From positions 1 to 35,630 of the IMG/VR virus record IMGVR_UViG_3300025864_000034: 35,630 bases of DNA, one strand, 5' to 3'. Positions 8,666-15,258 of this stretch are shown piece after piece. This DNA is from a virus. The first letter of the stretch is position 1; the number at the start of each line of letters is the position of its first letter. The translations under genes were made by a program, and so were the position numbers. Below the pieces are notes generated by a model. The model did not search any database, had not been told where the DNA came from, and worked only from the letters and a program-made list of their open reading frames with translations.

Positions 8666-8694
8666 TTGACATATTGCAGTCTTTATATTATGAT
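8666..8694 (+). promoter_or_regulatory. Moron promoter 2
   Basis: TTGACA at 8666-8671, a 17-base spacer and TATGAT at 8689-8694. It begins two bases after the glycosyltransferase stop codon. It drives the gene at 8725 and is followed by a perfect 16-bp palindrome. Confidence 0.9.
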
Positions 8695-8697
8695 AGA

Positions 8698-8713
8698 TAT
8701 ATTAATTAATATA
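8698..8713. promoter_or_regulatory. Candidate operator palindrome (cassette 2)
   Basis: TATATTAATTAATATA is a perfect inverted repeat between the -10 and the AAAGG ribosome site, covering the expected transcription start. An identical 16-mer stands at 12787. Its position fits a repressor site. Confidence 0.55.
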
Positions 8714-8724
8714 AAGGGGCTATC

Positions 8725-9015
8725 ATGGATAATGAAATAATTAAAAGGTTGGATAAAAATGGAGTGACAATAGTTTTATGGGATTTGTTAAAAGAAACCA
8801 ACCTTACAGGGGCAGCGGTAACGGTAGAAGTTGATAAGGCAGTTGCATCCATTTGTAATCTTTCACATAATAAGGATAAGATTGTAGAAGATATTATCAA
8901 TAAAATAGTTATAGTCTCACATGATATACATTATAATGGGAATCATTATAAATATGTTTTAGACGATATAAATCTTGAAGATATAAAACAATATTTAGAA
9001 AATGTTATAAGTTAA
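8725..9015 (+). CDS. Hypothetical moron protein (96 aa)
   Basis: The sole gene of cassette 2, preceded by AAAGGGG and its own promoter, followed by a near-identical terminator. The product is soluble, with a probable alpha/beta pattern and a C-terminal KYVLDDINLEDIKQYLENVI stretch. No known family is recognised, and it does not clearly match the other moron proteins. Confidence 0.72.
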   Translation: MDNEIIKRLDKNGVTIVLWDLLKETNLTGAAVTVEVDKAVASICNLSHNKDKIVEDIINKIVIVSHDIHYNGNHYKYVLDDINLEDIKQYLENVIS

Positions 9016-9039
9016 ACAATTTTTTATAAATCAATAATT

Positions 9040-9066
9040 AGCACTCTTAAACAGGGTGCTTTTTTT
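9040..9066 (+). terminator. Moron terminator 2
   Basis: Stem AGCACTC/GGGTGCT, loop TTAAACA and a T6 run: the same hairpin as at 7024 with one extra loop A. The epimerase start lies 14 bases behind it. Confidence 0.9.
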
Positions 9067-9080
9067 ATTGGATAAACAAT

Positions 9081-9884
9081 ATGATAAATTATATCACCGG
9101 CGCAAATGGTTTCGTAGGCTCACATTTAGTTAAAGCCTTAGAAGATGTTACACCCTTGGAGGATATTGTCTGTATCCCTCATTCAGAGATAATGGATACT
9201 AAACTTCAACCGTTTGATAATCTTTATTTCTTGTCGACTTATGGCAATATGTATCTTCACACCGATGAGCGCAAGATTATGCAGGCTAATATAGATGACT
9301 TATGCCATTTATTAGATGATGCAAGAAGATATAAGTTTAAATCTTTTATTTATATGAGTTCCTCATCTGTAGAACTTCCAGTTCAGACCAGGTATTCAGA
9401 AACTAAAAAAATAGCAGAAGAAATTTTACTACCATTTATTGAAAACTATAATCTTCCTATTTGCATAATCCGCCCTTACAGTATAACCGGTGTAGGAGAG
9501 CAGAAAGAACACCTTATCCCAACACTAATCAGGTCATGTTTTACCGGTGAACTTGTAAACTTTGTGCCGGAACCTAAGCATGATTACATTGACGTAAATG
9601 ACGTTGTATCAGAAATCTTACAGTTATCAGCTTCTTGTTCTAAAGGAATATTTAGATTAGGCAATAGTTTCGGTGTATCAAACGCAGAGGTTTTGAAATT
9701 AGTAGAATCTGCAACGGCTTCTAAAGGTGGCAGGAAAGCCAATATTAATATAGTCGATAATTTGCGTCCTTACGATAGCAAAGACTGGTTTGCTAAAGAT
9801 TACATATCAAGAGAGCACTGGACTCAACGTAGACCACTAAATGACACTATAAAAGCAATGGTTAATGATTATGCTGGAACTTAA
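9081..9884 (+). CDS. NAD-dependent epimerase/dehydratase (extended SDR family)
   Basis: A 267-residue nucleotide-sugar modifying enzyme. The N-terminal TGANGFVG (residues 6-13) is the dinucleotide-binding glycine motif, and the catalytic Y105-x3-K109 is in RYSETKK. CIIRPYSITGVGEQ and HDYIDVNDVV are typical of the extended SDR core. Such enzymes act on NDP-sugars, which fits the neighbouring glycosyltransferases, but the exact reaction cannot be assigned. It is somewhat shorter than the usual ~310 residues. The 3' end overlaps the following methyltransferase by 14 bases. Confidence 0.9.
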   Translation: MINYITGANGFVGSHLVKALEDVTPLEDIVCIPHSEIMDTKLQPFDNLYFLSTYGNMYLHTDERKIMQANIDDLCHLLDDARRYKFKSFIYMSSSSVELPVQTRYSETKKIAEEILLPFIENYNLPICIIRPYSITGVGEQKEHLIPTLIRSCFTGELVNFVPEPKHDYIDVNDVVSEILQLSASCSKGIFRLGNSFGVSNAEVLKLVESATASKGGRKANINIVDNLRPYDSKDWFAKDYISREHWTQRRPLNDTIKAMVNDYAGT

Positions 9885-10629
9885 CCGTATTTATCAAGGT
9901 GATTGTCTTGAACTCATGAAGTCCATCGATGATAAATCTATAGATATGATTTTATGTGATTTACCTTATGGCACTACAGCTTGCAAATGGGATACTATAA
10001 TTCCTTTTGAGTTATTATGGACACAGTATAAAAGAATTATTAAAGATAACGGTGCAATAGTTTTAACAGCAAGTCAACCGTTTACAAGTGCATTGGTGAT
10101 GTCAAATATCAGTATGTTTAAATATTGTTGGATTTGGAACAAGGTTATCGGGAGTAATTTTATAAATGCCAAAATTATGCCCTTAAAGGCTTACGAAGAT
10201 GTCTGTGTGTTCTCAAAAAGTACCACAGTCTATAATCCACAAATGACGGTAAGGGATGAGAAAAATTCCAGAACAAATAAGCCGTCAAGAAATAATATCG
10301 CAAATTTTATGAGCATTTCTGTAAATACCAAAGGTAAAAATAAATATCCAATTAATATAATAGAAATCAATAGGCTTTCCAATGAACTAAATAGCAATAA
10401 GGTCTTACATCCTACCCAGAAACCCGTAGCATTATTTGAGTATCTTATTAAAACTTACACAAACGAGAGTGAATTAGTATTAGACAATTGCATAGGCTCA
10501 GGCACAACAGCAATAGCGTGTCTACAAACTAACAGAAATTATATTGGTATGGAATTAGAACCAAAATATGTAGAGATGGCAAACAAACGAATTAACGAAT
10601 TTACTAAACAATTAGTCTTAGAGGCTTAA
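9871..10629 (+). CDS. DNA N6-adenine/N4-cytosine methyltransferase
   Basis: A 252-residue beta-order methyltransferase: DLPYGTT (motif IV, residues 30-35) near the N-terminus and DNCIGSGTTAIA (motif I) near the C-terminus, with HPTQKPVALFEYLI between. An in-frame ATG at 9865 exists, but 9871 gives the MLELN start also used by the homologue at 15259 (MLELNKIYQGDCLELMK). The usual DPPY reads DLPY here, a tolerated variant. It overlaps the epimerase end, so it is translated with it. No cognate restriction enzyme is present. Confidence 0.88.
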   Translation: MLELNRIYQGDCLELMKSIDDKSIDMILCDLPYGTTACKWDTIIPFELLWTQYKRIIKDNGAIVLTASQPFTSALVMSNISMFKYCWIWNKVIGSNFINAKIMPLKAYEDVCVFSKSTTVYNPQMTVRDEKNSRTNKPSRNNIANFMSISVNTKGKNKYPINIIEINRLSNELNSNKVLHPTQKPVALFEYLIKTYTNESELVLDNCIGSGTTAIACLQTNRNYIGMELEPKYVEMANKRINEFTKQLVLEA

Positions 10630-10632
10630 TAA

Positions 10633-10764
10633 ATGGTAATTTTAAATTTATGGCAACAGAAAGATTTTAAAGAATATTGTCAAAAATTGATTGAGGATAA
10701 AAATTATAAACCAGCAGAGATACGACTTTTAGCTGAGAAGTTTCTAAAAGAAAACAAACTATAG
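10633..10764 (+). CDS. Small hypothetical protein (43 aa), paralogue of the 4380 gene
   Basis: Starts MVILNLWQQKDFKEY three bases after the methyltransferase stop. The related 56-residue protein is at 4380-4550. It is helical and basic with no motif. Its stop codon touches a relic of another methyltransferase C-terminus. Confidence 0.55.
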   Translation: MVILNLWQQKDFKEYCQKLIEDKNYKPAEIRLLAEKFLKENKL

Positions 10765-10820
10765 AGAAATACATAAAGATAGCAAGTAAAAGAATAGCAG
10801 ATTTTACAAAACAATTAGTA
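10764..10820 (+). pseudogene. Relic of a methyltransferase C-terminus
   Basis: Read in frame from 10764, these bases encode EKYIKIASKRIADFTKQLVL. This matches the last ~20 residues of the methyltransferases at 9871 (KYVEMANKRINEFTKQLVL) and 15259 (EYCDIANKRIEDFTKQLVL). There is no start or upstream body. It abuts moron promoter 3, so it looks like the scar left when a cassette came in joined to the tail of a third methyltransferase. Confidence 0.8.
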
Positions 10821-10849
10821 TTGACAAACTGACATCTTTATATTATGAT
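10821..10849 (+). promoter_or_regulatory. Moron promoter 3
   Basis: TTGACA at 10821-10826, 17-base spacer, TATGAT at 10844-10849. Its spacer is the same as that of promoter 1 (AACTGACATCTTTATAT). It drives the longest cassette, with six small genes and a tRNA. Confidence 0.9.
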
Positions 10850-10852
10850 GGA

Positions 10853-10868
10853 TTTATTAATTAATATA
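10853..10868. promoter_or_regulatory. Candidate operator palindrome (cassette 3)
   Basis: TTTATTAATTAATATA differs by one base from the perfect palindrome at 8698 and 12787, and sits at the same place between -10 and ribosome site. Confidence 0.5.
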
Positions 10869-10882
10869 AGGGAGTCTGTTTT

Positions 10883-11152
10883 ATGGAATATTTAATATCA
10901 GAAGATGAGTTATGGGGATTAATTGGTGAAGCAGAATATAGGGATAGAAAAGTTAAAGCAATTGAAATAAAATCCAAACAACCAGTTAAAACCCTAAACA
11001 GAGTAGCGGTTGAAGAGATATTAAGGTCTTTTGCAAAAACTGACTATAGCGAAAAGAAAGCTTTATACCTTATTATGGACGATGGGGATGAAGATGTGGA
11101 TGCTCTTATTACCGCCATCTGTAATTTAGAATTAAATGAGGTGTCCAAATGA
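10883..11152 (+). CDS. Hypothetical moron protein (89 aa)
   Basis: First gene of cassette 3. It starts MEYLISEDELWGLI, paralogous to the cassette 5 protein at 18035 (MEYLISDNELSELI); both also share an IKSK-x-PVK string. The C-terminal part resembles the cassette 1 protein (ITAICNL versus ITAICQL). It thus combines modules of two other moron proteins. Acidic, soluble, no known family. It overlaps the next gene by 4 bases. Confidence 0.75.
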   Translation: MEYLISEDELWGLIGEAEYRDRKVKAIEIKSKQPVKTLNRVAVEEILRSFAKTDYSEKKALYLIMDDGDEDVDALITAICNLELNEVSK

Positions 11153-11445
11153 ATTTTGATTATGAGATAGAAGTCTTAAAAGAGAAACTAAACAATGAAA
11201 AAGTAATTTTAGCAGGGATAAAGTTTGAAATTAATAAAAATGCAGTTAGGGATAGAATATTTGAATTCCAAGAAGCTATTAATCTATTAGGGCAGTCAGT
11301 AAAATTGTTAGCAGAGGGTGAAATTAGCACAAATATTTATAATGATGATTATTTTATAGGGAATATATCAAGCGATAAATTAACAGATATTTTAGTAGGG
11401 TATGCAGGTAAGCAAGTCAAAATTTATATCGAGGTGTCCAAGTGA
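11149..11445 (+). CDS. Hypothetical moron protein (98 aa)
   Basis: Second gene of cassette 3. The N-terminus MNFDYEIEVLKEKL and the central FEFQEAINLLGQ resemble the 49-residue cassette 4 protein at 12816 (MNFEYSGKVLKEEI ... TELQEAIKIL). Its C-terminus KIYIEVSK resembles the end of the cassette 5 protein (AAYIEVSK). Helical in the first half. The family is unknown. The stop codon overlaps the GTG start of the next gene. Confidence 0.72.
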   Translation: MNFDYEIEVLKEKLNNEKVILAGIKFEINKNAVRDRIFEFQEAINLLGQSVKLLAEGEISTNIYNDDYFIGNISSDKLTDILVGYAGKQVKIYIEVSK

Positions 11446-11555
11446 AAATCCTAACCCTCCGCCTCCCCGATGAACTATATAATAAAATATGGCAAATACA
11501 CTATGAAACACGACATAGCATAATTATAGAGTTGATAGAAAAAGGGTTGGAATGA
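11442..11555 (+). CDS. Ribbon-helix-helix protein, short (37 aa)
   Basis: A GTG start overlapping the previous stop gives MKILTLRLPDELYNKIWQIH, then ETRHSIIIELIEKGLE. This is the Arc/CopG ribbon-helix-helix pattern: a beta strand TLRLP followed by two helices. The longer paralogue at 18259 carries NNIN in place of one residue in the inter-helix turn, so this copy is three residues shorter there and may fold less well. Such proteins dimerise and bind short palindromes. The AT-rich palindromes in the moron promoters are plausible targets, by inference. Confidence 0.72.
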   Translation: MKILTLRLPDELYNKIWQIHYETRHSIIIELIEKGLE

Positions 11556-11673
11556 AAATAGGGGATACTGGTTATTATTGGATATACAAAGGAGAAAAGA
11601 TATTTTGTTGCAGCCAACATGAAACTGAATATAAAAAATTGTTAAAGGTAGGGCTGATAGAAAAAGGGTTGGA
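11533..11673 (+). repeat. 19-bp direct repeat at the ends of two neighbouring small genes
   Basis: TGATAGAAAAAGGGTTGGA occurs at 11533-11551 and 11655-11673, 122 bases apart. Both encode LIEKGLE at or near a C-terminus. It indicates a duplication or recombination inside cassette 3. Confidence 0.8.
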
Positions 11674-11680
11674 GAAGTGA
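11552..11680 (+). CDS. Small hypothetical protein (42 aa) with RHH-like tail
   Basis: An ATG overlapping the preceding TGA opens MKIGDTGYYWIYKGEKIFCC and continues to VGLIEKGLEK. The last residues copy the end of the ribbon-helix-helix gene through the 19-bp repeat, while the first part is unrelated. It may be a composite created by recombination. Packing on both sides supports translation. Confidence 0.5.
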   Translation: MKIGDTGYYWIYKGEKIFCCSQHETEYKKLLKVGLIEKGLEK

Positions 11681-11802
11681 TGCCTTTAGTTTGCTGGAGA
11701 ACTTTTGAAACAGAAGAAGAATACAGGGAACGTCATTTATTAATGCTTAGAGATTTAATATTATTTAGACCTAACGAACCTTATAAAATAAGGGAGGGTT
11801 AA
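11680..11802 (+). CDS. Small hypothetical protein (40 aa)
   Basis: The ATG overlaps the previous stop by one base. The product begins MPLVCWRTFETEEEYRERHL, is charged and helical, and has no recognisable motif. It ends in a TAATG overlap with the next gene, typical of compact phage operons. Confidence 0.5.
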   Translation: MPLVCWRTFETEEEYRERHLLMLRDLILFRPNEPYKIREG

Positions 11803-11999
11803 TGGCTGATTTAAAACAATGCGATGTTTGTAAAAACATTATTAAAGACCATTTACACGTTATAACTATTTATGAGCTTGACCTTCCAAATAATTGGTAT
11901 AAGGATAAACCCAGAAAAAAAATCGAGATATGCAGGAAATGTTTAAGTAATGGTTTTACAATGATTTATCAAAATTTTAGAAATTATCGGGACGTATAA
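11802..11999 (+). CDS. Small zinc-ribbon-like protein (65 aa)
   Basis: Starts MADLKQCDVCKNIIKDHLHV. CDVC at residues 7-10 and CRKC about 40 residues later form two CxxC knuckles that could hold one zinc. The gene has a GGGAGGG site and ends just before the tRNA. Likely a small regulatory or adaptor protein; no specific family is recognised. Confidence 0.65.
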   Translation: MADLKQCDVCKNIIKDHLHVITIYELDLPNNWYKDKPRKKIEICRKCLSNGFTMIYQNFRNYRDV

Positions 12000-12012
12000 A
12001 TAAATTTAATAT

Positions 12013-12087
12013 TGCGGTATAGTTTAACGGTAAAACCAAAGGTTCATACCCTTTAGACGAGGGTTCGACTCCTTCTACTCGCAACCA
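12013..12087 (+). tRNA. tRNA with CAT anticodon (Met- or Ile2-type), imperfect acceptor
   Basis: A cloverleaf can be drawn: D stem GTTT/AAAC, anticodon stem AAAGG/CCTTT with loop TTCATAC (anticodon CAT at 12045-12047), T stem GAGGG/CCTTC with the canonical TTCGACT loop, and an encoded CCA. The acceptor pairs only in its outer five positions (TGCGG with TCGCA), with two mismatches and one extra base near the T stem. It may be degenerate or partly functional. It closes cassette 3 before the terminator. Confidence 0.82.
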
Positions 12088-12100
12088 AATTTAACAAATT

Positions 12101-12130
12101 AAGCACTCTTAACAGGGTGCTTAATTTATT
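12101..12130 (+). terminator. Moron terminator 3 (decayed T-run)
   Basis: The same hairpin as at 7024 (AAGCACTC/GGGTGCTT, loop TTAACA), but the tail reads AATTTATT rather than a continuous T-run, so it should be weaker than its sisters. Confidence 0.75.
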
Positions 12131-12140
12131 GGAAAACACT

Positions 12141-12758
12141 ATGTTAAATAAATTTGAACGAAGGATTATAGATTTATCCTATAAACATAAACTATCACAC
12201 ATTGGAAGTTGCTTAAGCGCCGTTAATTGTCTTGATGAGATTTACGAAGTCAAGTGGAAAGATGAACCATTTATATTATCGAACGGACATAGTGGACTCG
12301 CTTTATATGTTATTTTAGAGGAACACGAGGGCAAGGATGCTGAATATCTGCTTAAGAAACACGGTACACACCCGAACAGATGTTTAGAAGACGGAATCTA
12401 CTGTTCTACTGGTTCACTAGGCATGGGGCTTAGTGTAGCTGTTGGAATGGCTATAGCAAATCGCAAGAGGAATGTGTTTGTAACTATTTCAGACGGTGAA
12501 TGTGCGGAAGGCTCAATTTGGGAAGCTTTAAGTGTAGCATCTGAATTTAAACTGACTAACTTAAAAATATTCTGTATTGGGAATGGTTACAGCGCTTTAA
12601 GGGAAGTAGATTTGAACCAATTAGAGGCCAGACTTAATGCTTTTTATCCTGTTGTAATGATAAGAGCTGATATGAGCAAATACCCTGAATGGCTACAAGG
12701 TTTAAGCGGACATTATTGTGTTTTAAATGAGGTGCAACATGCGCAGATTATTTCTTGA
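12141..12758 (+). CDS. Transketolase-like N-terminal subunit (thiamine diphosphate-binding)
   Basis: A 205-residue protein with the N-terminal (PP) transketolase domain. SNGHSGLALY near residue 46, TGSLGMGLSVAVGMA and SDGECAEGSIWEA form the ThDP/Mg-binding core, the last being the GDG-type motif, and GNGY supplies the later asparagine. The second half, the pyrimidine-binding domain, is a separate gene at 13368. Split transketolases occur in surface-sugar pathways; here the substrate is unknown. The first ATG after the terminator with a GGAAA site is used; an ATG-like start 24 bases earlier lies in the hairpin. Its stop is inside the next promoter's -35. Confidence 0.88.
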   Translation: MLNKFERRIIDLSYKHKLSHIGSCLSAVNCLDEIYEVKWKDEPFILSNGHSGLALYVILEEHEGKDAEYLLKKHGTHPNRCLEDGIYCSTGSLGMGLSVAVGMAIANRKRNVFVTISDGECAEGSIWEALSVASEFKLTNLKIFCIGNGYSALREVDLNQLEARLNAFYPVVMIRADMSKYPEWLQGLSGHYCVLNEVQHAQIIS

Positions 12759-12783
12759 CATATAGCTGTCTTTATATTATGAT
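12755..12783 (+). promoter_or_regulatory. Moron promoter 4
   Basis: TTGACA at 12755-12760 contains the TGA stop of the transketolase N-half. 17-base spacer, TATGAT at 12778-12783. It drives the genes at 12816 and 12962. Confidence 0.9.
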
Positions 12784-12786
12784 GAA

Positions 12787-12802
12787 TATATTAATTAATA
12801 TA
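12787..12802. promoter_or_regulatory. Candidate operator palindrome (cassette 4)
   Basis: A perfect 16-bp palindrome TATATTAATTAATATA, identical to the one at 8698, immediately before the AAAGGAG site. Confidence 0.55.
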
Positions 12803-12815
12803 AAGGAGTCTATAT

Positions 12816-12965
12816 ATGAATTTTGAATATTCTGGTAAGGTTCTAAAAGAAGAAATAGATAAAATGAAAGCAACAGAAGTCAGCACACCTTTAATAAAAT
12901 TTATTGTTGACGCCAATATTACTGAACTCCAAGAAGCTATTAAGATATTAGAGGTGGCAAAATGA
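12816..12965 (+). CDS. Small hypothetical moron protein (49 aa)
   Basis: First gene of cassette 4, with AAAGGAG nine bases upstream of the ATG. It starts MNFEYSGKVLKEEIDKM and ends TELQEAIKILEVAK. It is a short relative of the N-terminal half of the cassette 3 protein at 11149. It overlaps the next gene by an ATGA. Confidence 0.68.
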   Translation: MNFEYSGKVLKEEIDKMKATEVSTPLIKFIVDANITELQEAIKILEVAK

Positions 12966-13306
12966 GGGAAATTAAGTTTAGGGCTTGGCAAGACGGCAAG
13001 ATGTTATATTCTAGCGGTTCGGGTGTTTATCATACTCAAGATTTTTTAAATAGACTTTATGAAGATTGCAACCTTATGCAATTTACAGGCTTACTTGATA
13101 AAAACGGTAAGGAAATTTATGAGGGCGATATTGTAGACCATATTGCAACGCAAGGAGCTGTAATATTTGAAGATGGAATGTTTTCACTTAATATGTCAGC
13201 TAACGTTCAGTTTGGAAAATACAAACAACCTTTGTGTTGTCTTGATGTTTTACAGTGTGAAGTAACTGGCAATATCTATAATAACCCTGAGTTACTAAAG
13301 TCATAA
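12962..13306 (+). CDS. YopX-family protein
   Basis: A 114-residue protein with the hallmark text of the phage YopX family: MREIKFRAWQDGKM at the start, FTGLLDKNGKEIYEGDIV in the middle and EVTGNIYNNPELL at the end. The family is widespread in phages and prophages of Gram-positive and other bacteria, and its biochemical role is unknown. Normally it sits in early or lysogeny regions; here it rides in a promoter-driven cassette inside the late genes. Terminator 4 follows. Confidence 0.9.
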   Translation: MREIKFRAWQDGKMLYSSGSGVYHTQDFLNRLYEDCNLMQFTGLLDKNGKEIYEGDIVDHIATQGAVIFEDGMFSLNMSANVQFGKYKQPLCCLDVLQCEVTGNIYNNPELLKS

Positions 13307-13329
13307 ACATTAAATTTTAATATTATTAA

Positions 13330-13358
13330 AAGCACTCCTAACAGGGTGCTTTTTTTAT
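13330..13358 (+). terminator. Moron terminator 4
   Basis: AAGCACTC/GGGTGCTT stem with loop CTAACA and a long T-run. One loop base differs from the 7024 copy. The transketolase C-half starts 10 bases behind it. Confidence 0.9.
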
Positions 13359-13367
13359 TGGACAAAT

Positions 13368-13841
13368 ATGAGACGATTATTTGCGGCTGAATTACTAAAA
13401 TATGCCAAAGAAGATAAAAACATTGTAGTAGTGTCTTTTGACTTAGGCTATAAGATGTGGGATAAAATAGCAGAGTTGCCTGGGCAGTTTTACAACGTAG
13501 GCGCAAGCGAGCAGGCAGGCATAGGAATTGCAGTAGGACTCGTCTTGTCAGGTAAAAAGGTATTCTGTTATTCAATTACAAACTTCCTACTTTACAGACC
13601 GTTTGAGTTTATACGAAATTATATAGATTATGAGAAAATACCTGTTTGTTTAGTGGCCTCCGGCCGTGGTAAAGATTATCTGGAAGACGGGATAACTCAC
13701 CATTCAGAGGACGCTATAGATATTTTAAGCTGCTTTAAAAATATAACTCGATATTGGCCGGCTACAAAAGAAGAAATACCGGCCATGCTTAAAGATATTT
13801 TAACCAATAATAAACCAAGTTTTATATCATTAGAGAGGTAA
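13368..13841 (+). CDS. Transketolase-like C-terminal subunit (pyrimidine-binding domain)
   Basis: A 157-residue protein with the transketolase pyrimidine (PYR) domain. FYNVGASEQAGIGIAVGLVL contains the glutamate that activates the thiamine ring; DGITHHSEDAIDILSC matches the family's conserved G-x-THH region. It stops before the third, C-terminal domain found in full enzymes. It must pair with the 12141 product to make an active site. Cassette 4 lies exactly between the two genes, though they should be co-expressed. Confidence 0.87.
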   Translation: MRRLFAAELLKYAKEDKNIVVVSFDLGYKMWDKIAELPGQFYNVGASEQAGIGIAVGLVLSGKKVFCYSITNFLLYRPFEFIRNYIDYEKIPVCLVASGRGKDYLEDGITHHSEDAIDILSCFKNITRYWPATKEEIPAMLKDILTNNKPSFISLER

Positions 13842-13842
13842 T

Positions 13843-14474
13843 ATGCTATCAGCTTTATTTTATCCAGATGTTCCCTTCGAGTCTCTTTGTATACCACATA
13901 TCTATAAGGAAATATATTTAGATAGAGTTTATGCAGATGTTTTCAATGAAAACCGCAACATGACTATAGTTGATGTTGGGGCAAATTGTGGAATTGTTAC
14001 AGATATATGAGAGATTATGGCAAGGTTTATGCAATCGAGCCAGCATCAGAGCATTTTGAAGCCTTAGCCAAAAATAAGGAATATAACAATTGGGATAATG
14101 TTGAGATTTTTAATGTAGCGATAGCTGACAGCGACGGTCAAATGCAGCTTAATAAATTCGCCACTAACCGCACTATGCACTCACTCACGTCTAATTATAA
14201 TCAAGGTGGAGAAACAGTTAAGACAGTTTCAATGGATACTTTCTTTAGCGAAAACAATATTGATAACGTTGATTTTATGAAGTTTGACGTAGAGGGTGCA
14301 GAAGATTTGATACTGAGAAGCGAAGGATTTAAAAAGGTTGCCAGTAAGATTAAAGCAATTGAGGTTGAGTTTCATCCACCTGTTCAACAGGAATTAATTA
14401 ATTATATGGTAGAACTTGGATATAAGGCTAAAAGAATACCAGCAGACGCAACGATAGTGTTATTTACAAGATGA
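13843..14474 (+). pseudogene. FkbM-type SAM methyltransferase, split by a 1-base frameshift
   Basis: The first frame runs from ATG 13843 to TGA 14008-14010 and ends in TIVDVGANCGIVTDI, the SAM-binding motif I. The second frame picks up as MRDYGKVYAIEPASEHFEAL and continues through SMDTFFSENNIDNVDFMKFD and VEGAEDLILRS to 14474, the rest of an FkbM methyltransferase. Inserting one base near 14004 (GAT-TAT-ATG) restores one ~210-residue protein. It may be inactivated, a sequencing or assembly error, or rescued by frameshifting. Intact members O-methylate sugars or other small products. It overlaps the next gene by 4 bases. Confidence 0.85.
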
Positions 14475-15193
14475 CAAAAGAGAAAATAGCATTTTACACT
14501 TATGTCAGTGATGAATATTACGAAGGAATTGGAACCCCGAAACTTATCAACAGTTTTAAGTATTGGCATCCTGATATCGACCTTATAATTTTCCGGCAGG
14601 ATACAATTGAAAAAGTCTTTACCGAAAAGAATCTTTACTTTGAAAACGCTAAGCCTACTTTTGCCAAACTCTTGACTGATAAATACGATCTGATTGTAAG
14701 CATAGACGCTGACACTATCATCACGGCTCGTTTAGATGAGATTTTAAAGAATGATTACGAGGTGGGCAGTGTTACACAATTGTGCGATATATCACAGCCT
14801 AACGTTGAGAATGTAACCGCTGAAATGTATGTACAGGCTGGACTCGTTGCTTCAAGGAATAAGTTATTCTGGGATAGGTGGGAATATGCCAATAAAGATA
14901 GTGAAAAATACATCTATAAGGAACAGGATATACTTAACCTAGTCTGGTATAACGACGCGGAAGTCTCTCAAATGAGCAAGAGAATCTTCGACGCGACTAA
15001 GGATTATTACGGTACAAAGTCGTTAGGCAAGGAAAGCCAATTTTACGTAGAGTCTAATAAATTGATGTGCAACGGTGAGCAGGTGTTTTGCTATCATAAC
15101 GCAAGAGGACATTATATGCCAAAGTTACAATTTGACCAGTTGGGATTTAATGACGAGGTTATAGAATATTTGAATAAAATTACTCAGATTTAA
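14471..15193 (+). CDS. Glycosyltransferase, GT-A-type with DxD motif
   Basis: A 240-residue protein opening MTKEKIAFYTYVSDEYYEGI. The central LIVSIDADTIIT holds D79-A-D81, the metal and nucleotide-sugar binding DxD motif, preceded by FAKLLTDKYD in the arrangement of GT8-like enzymes. QAGLVASRNKLFWDRW and a late HNARGHYMPK fit an acceptor side and a final metal-binding histidine. The donor is unknown. It is coupled by ATGA overlap to the FkbM gene, implying a shared glycan product. Confidence 0.75.
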   Translation: MTKEKIAFYTYVSDEYYEGIGTPKLINSFKYWHPDIDLIIFRQDTIEKVFTEKNLYFENAKPTFAKLLTDKYDLIVSIDADTIITARLDEILKNDYEVGSVTQLCDISQPNVENVTAEMYVQAGLVASRNKLFWDRWEYANKDSEKYIYKEQDILNLVWYNDAEVSQMSKRIFDATKDYYGTKSLGKESQFYVESNKLMCNGEQVFCYHNARGHYMPKLQFDQLGFNDEVIEYLNKITQI

Positions 15194-15213
15194 GCACAAA
15201 AAGCAACAAAATG

Positions 15214-15222
15214 TGGTATAAT
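15214..15222 (+). promoter_or_regulatory. Possible extended -10 promoter
   Basis: TGGTATAAT at 15214-15222 is an extended -10. No good -35 is visible 17 bases upstream. It lies 36 bases before the methyltransferase ATG at 15259. Confidence 0.45.
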
Positions 15223-15236
15223 AAATATATATTAAT

Positions 15237-15258
15237 AACCTATGATGGAGGTTAAAAA
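15237..15258 (+). repeat. Leader repeat containing the ribosome site (copy 1)
   Basis: A 21-base sequence ending AGGTTAAAA is repeated at 15938-15958. It includes GGAGG and can fold AACCT onto AGGTT, partly covering the ribosome site. The two genes it precedes are unrelated, so the leader has been copied. Confidence 0.75.

Noticed and set aside
9040-13358. CRISPR array, because of the recurring hairpin sequence
   Set aside because: Copies are over 1 kb apart, each has a T-run and precedes a gene start; they are terminators.
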